64,000 nt of DNA from Burkholderia vietnamiensis LMG 10929 (GCF_000959445.1 NZ_CP009632.1:1178001-1242000), one strand, 5' to 3'; numbered from the stretch's first letter, positions 9,239 to 17,815 are shown. Numbers and translations: made by a program. Notes: a model not told the origin generated them from the letters alone.

Positions 9239-9568
9239 TCAGCCCTGATCGTCGCCGGGCCACCAGGTTTTGGCTTCGCGATCGACGAGCAGCGCGTCGA
9301 GGTCCTTGCCTTCGAGCCATTTCGGCCGCGGGCCGCGACCCGACCACGAGCGGCCGGTCGTCGGATCGTAGTACTTCGCAGGCGCCTTGCGTTTTCGCTG
9401 CACGATGTAGCCGAGCGCGCTCAGCACTTCCTGCTGCGTGATACCCAGCAACTGAACCTGCTCCCTGAATGCCGCGAGCGCGGCCTGCTTTTCTTTCTGC
9501 CTGGCTTCCGACAGCTTGATGTTCAGGTCCCGAAGTTGTGCTTCGAGGTCCTGCAGAGCCTGAGTCAT
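9239..9568 (-). CDS. H-NS family nucleoid-associated protein
   Basis: A 109-residue protein. Residues about 1-50 form a charged coiled coil (LEAQLRDLNIKLSEARQKEK) for oligomerisation. The C-terminal DNA-binding domain includes YYDPTTGRSWSGRGPRPKWL, with the core W-(S/T)-G-R-G-x-x-P-x-W-L that inserts into the minor groove of AT-rich DNA. The ATG follows GAGGAtgaatac. Proteins of this family silence horizontally acquired genes; copies on secondary replicons often buffer the burden of the replicon. It stands alone, with 372 bases to the next gene. Confidence 0.93.
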   Translation of the reverse strand: MTQALQDLEAQLRDLNIKLSEARQKEKQAALAAFREQVQLLGITQQEVLSALGYIVQRKRKAPAKYYDPTTGRSWSGRGPRPKWLEGKDLDALLVDREAKTWWPGDDQG

Positions 9569-9941
9569 GTATTCATCCTCTTTGGGCATGTTTTTATTCA
9601 AAGAACCTCCGATGGCCGAACCGGCCGTGAAGTTCCGCCGATCCGTATTGCGATATGTGGATCGCCAGACCGGAGCCGCAAGGTCTGCGATGTCCACCGG
9701 CGGCTATGCCATCGTCGAACGCTGCGGTCGCGGCACGCGACGCGCGGTACGCCGCGCTCGAACGCGCGACGAACGGTCGATGGCGACCTCCTCGCCACCG
9801 GTCGCCGCGCCTCGTACGGGCACGGCATGGCGCGAATGATAGCAGCGTGCATGCTCGGTGTTTGAGGACTTTTGCGCGGCGACGGCGCGGCGCGGTCCGG
9901 CGTCGAACGTCACGGCGTCGCGACATCGCGGGGCGCGACGC
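9569..9941. other. Intergenic, 373 bp, no gene seen
   Basis: Upstream region of the H-NS gene and downstream region of the RmlD-like gene. The 50 bases next to the H-NS start (9569-9620) are relatively AT-rich (tgtttttattcaaag) and probably hold its promoter. I see no convincing coding frame or repeat in the rest. Confidence 0.5.
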
Positions 9942-10895
9942 TCACGGCAGCGGCGGCGCGTCGGCCAATACGGCGAGCAAGCCGGCGTCGAACGGCGTCG
10001 CATGGTCGATGCCGAGCGCGCGCACGCGCGACGCATCGAGGTGGCAATCGTATGGGCGCGGCGTGGCATCGGTCGGCGCATGGATCGGCGCGAGCGCCGC
10101 GCGGTGCCCCAACGCGGCCGCGAGCCGTTGGGCGATGTCGTATTTCGTCATCGGCTCCTCGGCCGACCAATGACGGATGCCGGTGACCGGCGCGCCGGCC
10201 AGATGGCGCAGCGTCAGGTCGCGGATGACCTGCGCGACGTCCGGCGTGTACGTCGGATAGCGGATCGCCCACGCATCCATGCGCGCCGGCTCGGCGCGCG
10301 GCTGCGCGGCCGCGACGATCGCCGGCACGAGGCTCGTGACCGCCGACTCGCGCCAGTCGACGATCGGCCCGTACAGCAGCGGCAGCCGCAGCACACACGC
10401 GAGCGGCGACGCGGCGAGCAACGCCGCCTCGCCGTCGAGCTTCGTGCGGCCGTACACGTTCAGCGGATTCGGCGTGGCGTCTTCGCGGTACGGCGCGGCC
10501 CGGCCGTCGAACACGTAGTCGGTCGAGATGCCGAGCGTCCATGCGCCGTAGCGCGCGGCGAGCGCGCCGATGCGCGCCGGCGCGTCGACGTTGATCGCAC
10601 GCGCGGCGGCCGGGTCGTTCTCGCATACGTCCGGACGACGCTCGGCCGCGCAGACGATCACGGCGGACGGCCGCCGCGCATCGAACAGCCGTTCGAGCGC
10701 GGGCTGGTCCAGAACGTCGAGACGGGCGGTGTGTTCCGGCGGCAACGCGACCCGCCGGGCGCCGGCGGTATCTGCGTTCCGGATGGTCGCGACCAGCGTC
10801 AGCGACGCTTCGCGCGACAGCGCGGCGGCAACCGCACGGCCGAGCAGGCCGGACGCGCCGATGAGAAGGATGGTCGGTTGCGACACGGTAGCCAA
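9942..10895 (-). CDS. RmlD-like NAD(P)-dependent sugar nucleotide reductase (extended SDR)
   Basis: A 317-residue extended short-chain dehydrogenase. The Rossmann motif is LLIGASGLLGR (residues 10-20), the STDYVFDG motif of the RmlD family lies at about 124-131, and the catalytic Y-x-x-x-K is NVYGRTKLDGE (Y148, K152). RmlD proteins reduce dTDP-4-dehydrorhamnose, but no other rhamnose synthesis gene is visible here, so the protein may be a distant family member acting on another nucleotide sugar or lactone. It is followed by no obvious operon partner; the DoxX gene upstream has its own terminator between. Confidence 0.85.
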   Translation of the reverse strand: MATVSQPTILLIGASGLLGRAVAAALSREASLTLVATIRNADTAGARRVALPPEHTARLDVLDQPALERLFDARRPSAVIVCAAERRPDVCENDPAAARAINVDAPARIGALAARYGAWTLGISTDYVFDGRAAPYREDATPNPLNVYGRTKLDGEAALLAASPLACVLRLPLLYGPIVDWRESAVTSLVPAIVAAAQPRAEPARMDAWAIRYPTYTPDVAQVIRDLTLRHLAGAPVTGIRHWSAEEPMTKYDIAQRLAAALGHRAALAPIHAPTDATPRPYDCHLDASRVRALGIDHATPFDAGLLAVLADAPPLP

Positions 10896-10988
10896 CGATG
10901 AATGGAAACGAGGCCCACCAATCTATACGAGAACCTGCGTCGGATGGCGATTTCGCGCGCAACGCGCAACACGCGGCGGCGCACGACG

Positions 10989-11027
10989 AAAAAAAGCCCG
11001 GTGCGCGATTGCTCGAACGCACCGGGC
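10989..11027 (-). terminator. Rho-independent terminator of the doxX-like gene
   Basis: On the minus strand a perfect 10-bp stem GCCCGGTGCG/CGCACCGGGC with a 12-base loop is followed by seven T residues. It sits about 30 bases after the stop of the DoxX gene and isolates it from the RmlD-like gene. Confidence 0.9.
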
Positions 11028-11057
11028 CCGCCATGCGGCAGCGACTGCCGCGCCAGC

Positions 11058-11471
11058 TTACTTGCGGTCGAACGAATACCGCCCCGGCCCGGTGAGCGCG
11101 AGCAACAGCAGGCCGCCGATGATGCTGACGTTCTTGTAGAAGTTGATCATCGCGACGTACTGATCCATCCCCTGCAGCGCCCAGTAGCGATGCCCGATCA
11201 ACGCGGTCGCGAGCGTGTACGCCGCGAACAGCAGCGCCAGCGGCCGCGTGTAGAAGCCGAGCGCGATCAGCGCGCCGCCGACCAGTTCGACCGCCACCGC
11301 GATCACCGCGGACAGCTCGGGAGACGGTGCGCCCGTCGACGCCATGTATGCGACCGTACCGGAGAAACCGGTCAGCTTCTGCCAGCCGAACAACACGAAC
11401 AGAATCATCATCAACACGCGAGCGGCCAGCAGCAGCTCGTCCTTCTTCGACTCCAGCGATACGTAACGCAT
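11058..11471 (-). CDS. DoxX family membrane protein
   Basis: A 137-residue integral membrane protein with four hydrophobic helices. Family features are VLMMILFVLFGWQKLTGF in helix 1, VELVGGALIALGFYTRPLAL in the middle, and MINFYKNVSIIGGLLLLALTGPGRYSFD at the end. DoxX proteins are small membrane components linked to quinone or redox stress systems, usually without a proven reaction. The ATG at 11471 follows AAGGTG; upstream in-frame codons lack a ribosome-binding site. It is monocistronic, and a parS-like site lies about 250 bases upstream. Confidence 0.9.
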   Translation of the reverse strand: MRYVSLESKKDELLLAARVLMMILFVLFGWQKLTGFSGTVAYMASTGAPSPELSAVIAVAVELVGGALIALGFYTRPLALLFAAYTLATALIGHRYWALQGMDQYVAMINFYKNVSIIGGLLLLALTGPGRYSFDRK

Positions 11472-11795
11472 AACAATCACCTTGAATTGACGGTTCGACG
11501 CATCCGGCACCGACGGCCGCCGAAACGGCGAACGCATGGATCGGTACCGAACCCTCCTCGCGCGATCGGTGCGGGCGCCCCTGCCCGCTTCCGACAAATC
11601 CGTCCGGTGGCGCGATCTCGGCGCTGCGGAGCGGTTCTGGCGAAGCACGGGTGCAGTCTACTGTCTCACCGAGAATCATCAATCCGTCAAAACAAGATTC
11701 GCTGTCACCATCCGGTGGACAATTGTCACGTGACAAACGCAGCGTGTCGGCCGCGTGGGCCGATTGCCGCATCGCTTACCGCGTCACTTACCAGG
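11472..11795. other. Intergenic, 324 bp, contains a parS-like palindrome
   Basis: Promoter side of the DoxX gene and downstream end of the LprI-domain gene. The only structure I can support is the TTGTCACGTGACAA core at 11723-11736. Confidence 0.6.
11723..11736. promoter_or_regulatory. parS-like site, distal
   Basis: TTGTCACGTGACAA is a perfect 14-bp palindrome identical to the core of the parS sites at 51252, 51942 and 52082; only the outermost base on each side differs (A and A instead of G and C). It lies about 40 kb from parAB. A 14-mer match by chance in 64 kb is very unlikely. Confidence 0.75.
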
Positions 11796-12875
11796 TCACA
11801 TCAGGTCGATTGGATAGCTGCTGTCGAGCTTGTCGTGCCACGCGCGCAGCGTTTTCGGCACGGTCTTTTTCCACGCCGGGACGTTCGTGTAGTACCGCAT
11901 CCGCACGTCGTTGTGGGCGTCGAACACGAGGAGCCCGATCCACAGATCGGTGTCGCGGCGCATCACGATCGCGGCGTTCGTCGTCGCGATGCCGCGCACC
12001 CAGTACGACGTCACTTTTGCATTCAGGCCGTCGAGGTCGCGCTCGTCGTCGCGGTTATTGATCATGTCGACGAGCGTCTGGTAATCCGCGCCGAGCAGCT
12101 TGTGCGCGATCGCGTCCTGCCGCGCGTCGTCCAGCACCTTCAGCGTGACGAGATCCGCCGGCGGGCTCGCCTGCGCCTGCGACGCGGTCACGTAGTCGCC
12201 CGAATAGACGACGCCCGCGCCGGCACCGCAATCGGCGTCGCTGCCCTGCTGCGTCACGCGCACGCGCGATCCGTGACGGCTGAAGTCGAGCCGGCATCGG
12301 TCCTGCCGAAACGTGCCGGCGTCGCCGTGCAGCGCGAGATCGCCGGCCAGATCGCCGGTGTTCGCGCCGTTGTTGCCGCTCAATTCGAAGTGAAGATGCG
12401 GCGCCGTGCCGGTAATCGTCAGCACGCCGCCAAGGGACGGGTTGGCGCTGTCGCGATACCAGGTCTGCTGCCAGCGGTCGGGCGCGAGCGGCGCGCCGTT
12501 CAGGATCGCAAGGCGCTCGCGATAGCGATCGGCGATGCACGAGGCGTCGCCGCCGCAGCGATCGCGCTGCGCGAGCCATTTCAGTTGGGCGGCCTTCAGC
12601 GCGGCCGTATCGCCGCCTTTCGCGCGCGCCTTCTGCCATGCGGTCGCGAGTTGACCGTCCAGCGCGGACAGGCGTGCGTCCGCGCAGATTGCGTGTTCGG
12701 TCGGCGAAGCGGCCTTCGCACAGTCGAAACCGGCCGCATGGGTGGCCATCGGCAGCGCGGTCAGCCATGCGGCCGCCGCGAGAACGTGCGGAATCGCGTG
12801 GCGCGACGCGCGGGCGGGAAGCGCTGCGCTCGCGCGCATGCCGGCGTGAGGATTCGATCGGTTCGGAAGGATCAT
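11796..12875 (-). CDS. Secreted protein with LprI-type lysozyme-inhibitor domain
   Basis: A 359-residue exported protein. After a signal peptide (HVLAAAAWLTALPMATHAAG, cleavage near AHAA/THAA-G) the mature protein starts GFDCAKAASPTEHAICADAR, the cysteine-containing LprI pattern (C-x-KA-x-S-x-x-E-x-x-IC), followed by LDGQLATAWQKA and CGGDASCIADRYRERL. The C-terminal 230 residues are of unknown function and contain further cysteines. The start is uncertain: 12875 (MILPNRSN) or 12839 (MRASAALP); neither has a strong ribosome-binding site. A role in blocking host lysozyme or in envelope maintenance is inferred from the domain only. Confidence 0.75.
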   Translation of the reverse strand: MILPNRSNPHAGMRASAALPARASRHAIPHVLAAAAWLTALPMATHAAGFDCAKAASPTEHAICADARLSALDGQLATAWQKARAKGGDTAALKAAQLKWLAQRDRCGGDASCIADRYRERLAILNGAPLAPDRWQQTWYRDSANPSLGGVLTITGTAPHLHFELSGNNGANTGDLAGDLALHGDAGTFRQDRCRLDFSRHGSRVRVTQQGSDADCGAGAGVVYSGDYVTASQAQASPPADLVTLKVLDDARQDAIAHKLLGADYQTLVDMINNRDDERDLDGLNAKVTSYWVRGIATTNAAIVMRRDTDLWIGLLVFDAHNDVRMRYYTNVPAWKKTVPKTLRAWHDKLDSSYPIDLM

Positions 12876-13012
12876 GGCGTTGGATCGTCGCTGGAGCGCG
12901 GGACCGCTGAAACGCCGGCCCGCCGAGTTCGGGGAAAGGCGCGCGACACACGATGCGACGTGCGCAACGCGGGCCCCAGCGTAACGCGAACCGGCCGCGC
13001 CATCCAGCTGCG

Positions 13013-13906
13013 CTATGCAGCCGATACCGCGTGTCCGAGCCGCTCGGCGAGAAACCCGATGAACGTGCGCAGCGTCACGAAGCCTTCCCGATGCTGCGGG
13101 AACACCGCGTTCAGCGTGAGCGGCGCCGGCGCATACGCATCGAGCACCGGCACCAGCGCGCCGCCGTCGAGCGCGGCGCCGACGATGAACTCCGGCAGCA
13201 GCGCGATGCCGAGCCCGGCGGTCGCCGCATCGCGCACGACCTCGCCGTTGTTCGCGACGAGCGGGCCTTGCACGTCGAACGTGCGCGCCACGCCGTCGAC
13301 CCGGAATTCCCAGCCGACGCGCCGCTCGCGCCCGTACATCAGGCACGTATGGCCGGCCAGCTCCGCGGGCGACGCGGGCGTGCCCTGCCGCTCCAGATAG
13401 GCGGGGCTCGCGCACGCGATCATTTTCCATGCGCCCAACGGACGCGCGATCAGCGTCGAATCCTCGAGCGCACCGATCCGCAGCACGAGGTCGAAACCTT
13501 CGCCGATCAGGTCGACGCGCCGGTCGGTCAGGTCGAGGTTCAGCCGCACGGCCGGATGCGCGCGCAGGAATTCGGCGATCAGCGGCGACACATGCGTGAT
13601 GCCAAACGACAGCGGCGCGCTGATCTTCAGCGACCCGTGCAGCTCGGTGCTGCGCACCGACATCGCCTGCTCGGCGTCGGCGACTTCCGCCAGGATCCGC
13701 TGCGCGCGCGCGTAGAACTCGTGACCCGACTCCGTCACCGCGAGATTGCGCGTATTGCGATGCAGGAGCCGCACACCGAGCGACGCTTCGAGCGCCATCG
13801 TGCGCCGGCTCACGAACTGCTTCGACAACATCAATTGGTCGGCCGCGGCCGTGAAGCTGCCCGCGTCGACCGTCGCGACGAAGATTCTCAGATCGTTGAG
13901 TTCCAT
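13013..13906 (-). CDS. LysR family transcriptional regulator
   Basis: A 297-residue LysR regulator. The N-terminal winged helix reads MELNDLRIFVATVDAGSFTA through SRRTMALEASLGVRLLHRNT, and the periplasmic-binding-protein-like effector domain occupies about 90-290. The ATG at 13906 has GGAG eight bases upstream; a GTG nine bases earlier is less well placed. It is divergent from the pirin and WrbA genes, with a perfect palindrome between them at 13954-13968, which suggests it controls this quinone/oxidative stress pair and itself. Confidence 0.9.
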   Translation of the reverse strand: MELNDLRIFVATVDAGSFTAAADQLMLSKQFVSRRTMALEASLGVRLLHRNTRNLAVTESGHEFYARAQRILAEVADAEQAMSVRSTELHGSLKISAPLSFGITHVSPLIAEFLRAHPAVRLNLDLTDRRVDLIGEGFDLVLRIGALEDSTLIARPLGAWKMIACASPAYLERQGTPASPAELAGHTCLMYGRERRVGWEFRVDGVARTFDVQGPLVANNGEVVRDAATAGLGIALLPEFIVGAALDGGALVPVLDAYAPAPLTLNAVFPQHREGFVTLRTFIGFLAERLGHAVSAA

Positions 13907-13953
13907 ATTGTCCACTCCAAGGTGACAGTCATTATCTTCACGGCCATTTATTT

Positions 13954-13968
13954 GTCAATTCGATTGAC
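13954..13968. promoter_or_regulatory. Probable LysR operator (GTCAAT-N3-ATTGAC)
   Basis: A perfect 6-3-6 inverted repeat, GTCAATTCGATTGAC, lies in the 128-bp gap between the divergent LysR (start 13906) and pirin (start 14035) genes. It satisfies the T-N11-A pattern of LysR binding sites. Its AT-rich surroundings (catttatttgtcaattcg) also fit a promoter. Confidence 0.65.
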
Positions 13969-14034
13969 CTAAGATTCATCTCAACGAACGGCCGGCCCCA
14001 CTTCCGAGGGCCGGCGACACCAAGGACACGCATC

Positions 14035-14760
14035 ATGATCGAGACTCGTGCAGCAAACCAACGTGGCCGTGCCGAGCATGGCTGGCTCAGCTCCCGTCAT
14101 ACGTTTTCGTTCGCGAATTACTACGATCCGAAGCAAGTCGGCTTCTCCGACCTGCTGGTGATCAACGACGACCGCGTCGCACCGGGCCGCGGCTTCGGCA
14201 CCCACCCGCACCGCGACATGGAAATCCTGTCGTACGTGCTCGAAGGCGCGCTGGAGCACAAGGATTCGATGGGCACCGGGTCGGTGATCGTGCCGGGCGA
14301 CGTGCAGCTGATGAGCGCCGGCACCGGCGTGCGTCACAGCGAGTTCAACCACTCGCCGGAAACGCCCGTGCACTTCCTGCAGATCTGGGTCGGGCCTGCC
14401 GAGAAGGGCGCCGAGCCGCGCTATCAGCAGACCAATATCGCGGCAGCGGACAAGCGCGGCAAGCTCACGCCGATCGTGTCGCCCAACGGTGACGCCGGTT
14501 CGCTGAAGATCCGGCAGGACACGCGGATCTACGCGGGCCTGTTCGACGGCGACGAGCGCGCGACGCTCGAGTTCGCGCCGGACCGCTATGCGTACGTCCA
14601 CGTGGCGCGCGGCAGCGTGACGGTCAACGGCGTGACGCTCGGCGAAGGCGACGGCGCGCGCATCCGCGACGAACGGACGCTGACGTTCGCCGACGGTCAC
14701 GACGCCGAGGTGCTGGTATTCGACCTGCGCCCGGTCGAAGTGACGGCCGACTGGGCATGA
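14035..14760 (+). CDS. Pirin family protein (quercetin 2,3-dioxygenase-like, YhaK/YhhW type)
   Basis: A 241-residue bicupin. The metal-binding N-terminal cupin is clear: FGTHPHRDMEILSYVLEGALEHKDS supplies two His, and MSAGTGVRHSEFNHS the third His and Glu. GWLSSRHTFSFANYYDP is the family's N-terminal signature. Members can oxidise quercetin or act as redox-sensitive cofactors. It is 62 bases upstream of wrbA, with a hairpin-T terminator between, and divergent from a LysR regulator, so a role in flavonoid/quinone or oxidative stress response is likely. Confidence 0.92.
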   Translation: MIETRAANQRGRAEHGWLSSRHTFSFANYYDPKQVGFSDLLVINDDRVAPGRGFGTHPHRDMEILSYVLEGALEHKDSMGTGSVIVPGDVQLMSAGTGVRHSEFNHSPETPVHFLQIWVGPAEKGAEPRYQQTNIAAADKRGKLTPIVSPNGDAGSLKIRQDTRIYAGLFDGDERATLEFAPDRYAYVHVARGSVTVNGVTLGEGDGARIRDERTLTFADGHDAEVLVFDLRPVEVTADWA

Positions 14761-14778
14761 CGCCCGTTCGGAACATCC

Positions 14779-14803
14779 GGCCCCGCCGCGCGCGGGGCCT
14801 TTT
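14779..14803 (+). terminator. Rho-independent terminator (attenuator) between pirin and wrbA
   Basis: Stem GGCCCCGC/GCGGGGCC with a five-base loop followed by TTTT, located 20 bases after the pirin stop. It would reduce, but perhaps not abolish, readthrough into wrbA. Confidence 0.8.
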
Positions 14804-14822
14804 CTAATCGGAGATTCGCAAC

Positions 14823-15425
14823 ATGGCCAAGGTACTCGTCCTTTACTACTCGTCCTACGGGCACGTCGAAACGATGGCGCAGCACGTCGCGGAAGGCGCG
14901 AAATCGGTGCCCGGCGTCGAGGTCACGCTCAAGCGCGTGCCGGAGACCATTCCCGTCGACCAGGCGAAGGCGATCGGCGTCAAGGTCGACCAGGCCGCGC
15001 CGGTGGCTACCGTCGACGAACTCGCGAACTACGATGCGATCATCTTCGGCACGCCGACCCGCTTCGGCAACATGGCCGGCCAGATGCGCACGTTCCTCGA
15101 CCAGACCGGCGGCCTGTGGATGAAGGGCGCGCTGGTCGGCAAGATCGGCAGCGTGTTCGCGTCGACCGGCACGCAGCACGGCGGCCAGGAAACGACGATC
15201 ACGTCGTTCCACACGACGCTGCTGCACCACGGGATGGTGATCGTCGGCGTGCCGTACGCCTGCAGCGGGCTCGTCGACATGAAGGAAATCACCGGCGGCA
15301 CGCCGTACGGCGCCACGACGCTCGCCGGCGCGGACGGCAGCCGCCAGCCGAGCGCGAACGAACTGGACATCGCGCGCTATCAGGGCAAGCACGTCGCGCA
15401 ATTGGCGGCGAAGCTCGCGGCCTAA
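14823..15425 (+). CDS. wrbA: NAD(P)H:quinone oxidoreductase type IV (WrbA)
   Basis: A 200-residue flavodoxin-fold enzyme that reduces quinones by two electrons using FMN. The phosphate loop is [39 protein letters not shown] and [22 protein letters not shown] are diagnostic WrbA segments. GGA precedes the ATG (cggagattcgcaac). It follows the pirin gene on the same strand, behind a LysR promoter region, pointing to quinone detoxification. Degenerate heptamer repeats begin within 100 bases of its stop. Confidence 0.95.
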   Translation: MAKVLVLYYSSYGHVETMAQHVAEGAKSVPGVEVTLKRVPETIPVDQAKAIGVKVDQAAPVATVDELANYDAIIFGTPTRFGNMAGQMRTFLDQTGGLWMKGALVGKIGSVFASTGTQHGGQETTITSFHTTLLHHGMVIVGVPYACSGLVDMKEITGGTPYGATTLAGADGSRQPSANELDIARYQGKHVAQLAAKLAA

Positions 15426-15844
15426 TGCTGGCGGGGGTGCGGCTGCGTGGCTGCATCGCTGCGTGGCTGCGCCGGCTGTAGCACGCCGTAGCTCGGAACT
15501 CGGGGTTTGGGCTCGTCGCTTGGCGCTTGGCGCTTGGCGCTTGGCGCTGGTAGCTCGTAGCTCGTAGCTCGTAGCTCGTAGCTCGTAGCTCGTAGCTCGT
15601 AGCTCGTAGCTCGTAGCTCGAGTGTGTAGCTCGCAGCGCGTCACCTGCAGCCCGGCGCCCAGAGGGTGCAACTCGCAGTGTGCCGCTTGCAGCCCGGAGT
15701 GCGGAGCTAGTAGCTCGCAGCTCACCGGTCATAGCCCCCGCCCGCCGCGCGTACCGCGTCGCTCGGTAGCCCGTGCCTGTAGCGCCATAGCCCGTAGCCG
15801 CGCGCCTCCGTACGCGCCGCCCAAGCCGCATACGCAGCGCATAC
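15426..15844. other. Intergenic, repeat-rich, no gene
   Basis: Between wrbA and a small secreted protein gene. It holds the tandem heptamers at 15518-15620 and, to about 15800, many degenerate relatives (tagctcgcag, gtagcccgt, catagcccg). Long open frames here simply read the repeats and are not genes. Confidence 0.7.
15518..15620. repeat. Two adjacent tandem heptamer arrays
   Basis: Four copies of GCTTGGC (15518-15545) are followed by ten exact copies of TAGCTCG (15551-15620). The two units are different, so two independent slippage events are implied. The unit contains AGCT, so single strands can pair with themselves. Confidence 0.95.
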
Positions 15845-15877
15845 AAAAACCAACGGCGCCGGTTTCACCGGCGCCGT
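15845..15877 (-). terminator. Rho-independent terminator of the small secreted protein gene
   Basis: On the minus strand a perfect 10-bp stem ACGGCGCCGG/CCGGCGCCGT with a five-base loop is followed by TGGTTTTTG, 24 bases after the stop at 15901. Confidence 0.85.
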
Positions 15878-15900
15878 CTCCTTACCTCGCTCCCCGCCCG

Positions 15901-16230
15901 TTACTGCCCCGATGCCGGCGCGGCCGGCACGCTCTTCGTCGCGGGCGCCTTCTCCACCGCGTTCTGCGGGTAATTGCTCTGATCGTTGGTCAGCCGGTAG
16001 CCGCTGCCCGTGCCGATCGCCTTCAGGTCCTTCGCGTGGCGCGCGCGCGCCGCCTTGCGGGCGGCCTTCTTCTGCGCCTTGTCGAGCTGCTTCTGGGTCT
16101 GCGCGGATGCCGAAGCCTGCAGCGGCGCCGACGCCGCATCCTGTGCATATGCGGCCGGCGCGGCGGTCAGCAACAGACCGAACGACGCCGTGATTGCCGC
16201 TGCCACCGAAACCACGCGAGACTTCGTCAT
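15901..16230 (-). CDS. Small secreted Lys/Ala-rich protein, DUF4148-like
   Basis: A 109-residue exported protein of unknown function. A signal peptide (VVSVAAAITASFGLLLTAAP, cleavage after AYA) is followed by an Ala/Gln segment, a Lys/Arg/Ala-rich stretch (KAQKKAARKAARARHAKDLK) and a C-terminal part IGTGSGYRLTNDQSNYPQNA. The gene at 57865 has the same layout, including NYPQN, and the DUF4148 protein at 63218 shares the GY-x-P...YP end. The ATG has AAGGAG upstream and the gene has its own terminator. Such proteins are abundant in Burkholderia; the basic middle might bind nucleic acid or phosphate, which is only a guess. Confidence 0.8.
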   Translation of the reverse strand: MTKSRVVSVAAAITASFGLLLTAAPAAYAQDAASAPLQASASAQTQKQLDKAQKKAARKAARARHAKDLKAIGTGSGYRLTNDQSNYPQNAVEKAPATKSVPAAPASGQ

Positions 16231-16517
16231 GGCCGGAACTCCTTGTCGATTGTTGGTTGTGGGTCGAACGCCCGCGTGCGATGCCGGCGCCGATGCAACG
16301 TTAGCCGATCGCCGGAAAAATGTCCGTGCGAGTTTCTGAATTCTCCTGATAACGGCCGCGATACGTCGGCGGCCCGCACATTGTCCATGCCGGCCCGAGG
16401 CGCTTGCCGCCGCGCCGCCGATTCGCACCGCGTCGCACGACACGCCGCATCGCGGCCTGGCCGCCGTGCGCGCAAACCTCGCGAAAGCCGCAGCCGGCGA
16501 GCCGCCGCCGCCCAGCC

Positions 16518-17252
16518 TCAAATCCATCGCGACAACACCGGCAGCAGGATCGGCACGATGAACGCGGTGAGCACGCCGTTCAGCCCCATGCCGAGTCCCG
16601 CGAACGCGCCGGTTTCCTCGCCGATCTGAAACGCGCGCGCGGTGCCGATCCCGTGCGACGCGACGCCCAGCGCGAAGCCGCGCACGGCCGGCTCGTCGAT
16701 GCGCAGCACGTTCAGGATCGCGCGCGCGCACACCGCACCGAAGATGCCGGTCGAAATCACCAGCACGGCGGTGAGCGACGGAATTCCGCCGATCTGCTGC
16801 GCGACCGCCATCGCGATCGGCGTGGTCGCGGATTTCGGCGCGAGCGATGCAATCGTCTGATGCGACGCGCCGAACAACGCCGCAACGCCCACCGCGGAAA
16901 CGATCGCGGTCAACGAGCCGGCCAGCAGCCCGACGAGCAGCGGCAGCGCGGCGCGCCGCAGCTTCGACCACTGGCGATACAGCGGCAGCGCGAGCGCGAC
17001 GGTCGCCGGGCCGAGCAGGAAATGGACGAACTGCGCGCCCTCGAAATACGTCGGATACGGCGTATGCGTGACGGTCAACAGCCCGACAATCAGCGCGACG
17101 GCGATCAGCACCGGATTCGCGAGCGGGTTGAAGCGCGAGCGCGCATAGACGGCCTGCGCGATCAGGTAGGCGATCAGCGTGATGGTGAGGCCGAGCAGCG
17201 GCGTGGCGGCGAGATAGACCCAGATCGCGCCGAGTTTCGGGAAGGCCGTCAT
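16518..17252 (-). CDS. lrgB: LrgB/CidB family inner membrane protein
   Basis: A 244-residue integral membrane protein with about seven hydrophobic helices. FLLGPATVALALPLYRQW, LAPKSATTPIAMAVAQQIGG and GFALGVASHGIGTARAF are the characteristic LrgB stretches. With LrgA it forms a pair involved in control of murein hydrolase activity, programmed lysis, or pyruvate/glycolate transport, depending on the species. Its ATG overlaps the stop of lrgA by four bases (ATGA), so the two are translationally coupled. Confidence 0.92.
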   Translation of the reverse strand: MTAFPKLGAIWVYLAATPLLGLTITLIAYLIAQAVYARSRFNPLANPVLIAVALIVGLLTVTHTPYPTYFEGAQFVHFLLGPATVALALPLYRQWSKLRRAALPLLVGLLAGSLTAIVSAVGVAALFGASHQTIASLAPKSATTPIAMAVAQQIGGIPSLTAVLVISTGIFGAVCARAILNVLRIDEPAVRGFALGVASHGIGTARAFQIGEETGAFAGLGMGLNGVLTAFIVPILLPVLSRWI

Positions 17253-17620
17253 CGTGCCTCCCCCGCCGTGCCAGACGCGGGCCGCTGGCGCCGCAGCAAC
17301 GCGCGCGTGACGAGCGCCGTGACGGCGATCGCGAGCGTCGTGCTCACCGCGAGCGCGACGACGACCGCGAGCGCATCGCCGCGCACGCGGGAAGCCGACA
17401 CCATGATGCCGACGCCGGCCGGCACGAACAGCAGCGACAGATGGCGCAGCAGTTCGAACGCGCTCGGCTCGATCGCGTCGGCCACCTGCGGGCGCAGCAT
17501 CACGAAGCCGAACAGCAGCAGCATGCCGATCACCGGGCCGGGCACCGGTATGCCGAACAGATAGGACACGCCTTCCCCGAGGCACTGGAAGGTCAACAAG
17601 ACCGCGAACGCCTGCAGCAT
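17249..17620 (-). CDS. lrgA: LrgA/CidA family holin-like membrane protein
   Basis: A 123-residue, four-helix membrane protein. Diagnostic features are LLTFQCLGEGVSYLFGIPVP followed by GPVIGMLLLFGFVML, and LLFVPAGVGIMVSA. The start MLQAFAVL at 17620 has GGGAG upstream. It is the first gene of the lrgAB operon. LrgA proteins are holin-like and act with LrgB; the physiological substrate here is unknown. Confidence 0.92.
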   Translation of the reverse strand: MLQAFAVLLTFQCLGEGVSYLFGIPVPGPVIGMLLLFGFVMLRPQVADAIEPSAFELLRHLSLLFVPAGVGIMVSASRVRGDALAVVVALAVSTTLAIAVTALVTRALLRRQRPASGTAGEAR

Positions 17621-17815
17621 CAAACACTTCTCCCGAACGTGGCCGCGCCGGCGTGCCGCCGCGCGCGCGATGGGCCGGCCGCACCCGGCGCCGGCATGAA
17701 CGATACGCGCGATCGTACCAACAATGAATGCGCCGCGCCCGCGCGCGGGGCCGTCACGCTGCCGGTTCGATCCGCTTCGCGATGCCGCGCCTCGCCGCAC
17801 GCGTCCCGCCCACGC

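Noticed and set aside
14697..15725. Long minus-strand frame encoding repeated SYELRAT units
   Set aside because: It only reads the TAGCTCG heptamers (3 x 7 = 21 bases, seven residues per cycle) and overlaps wrbA on the other strand.
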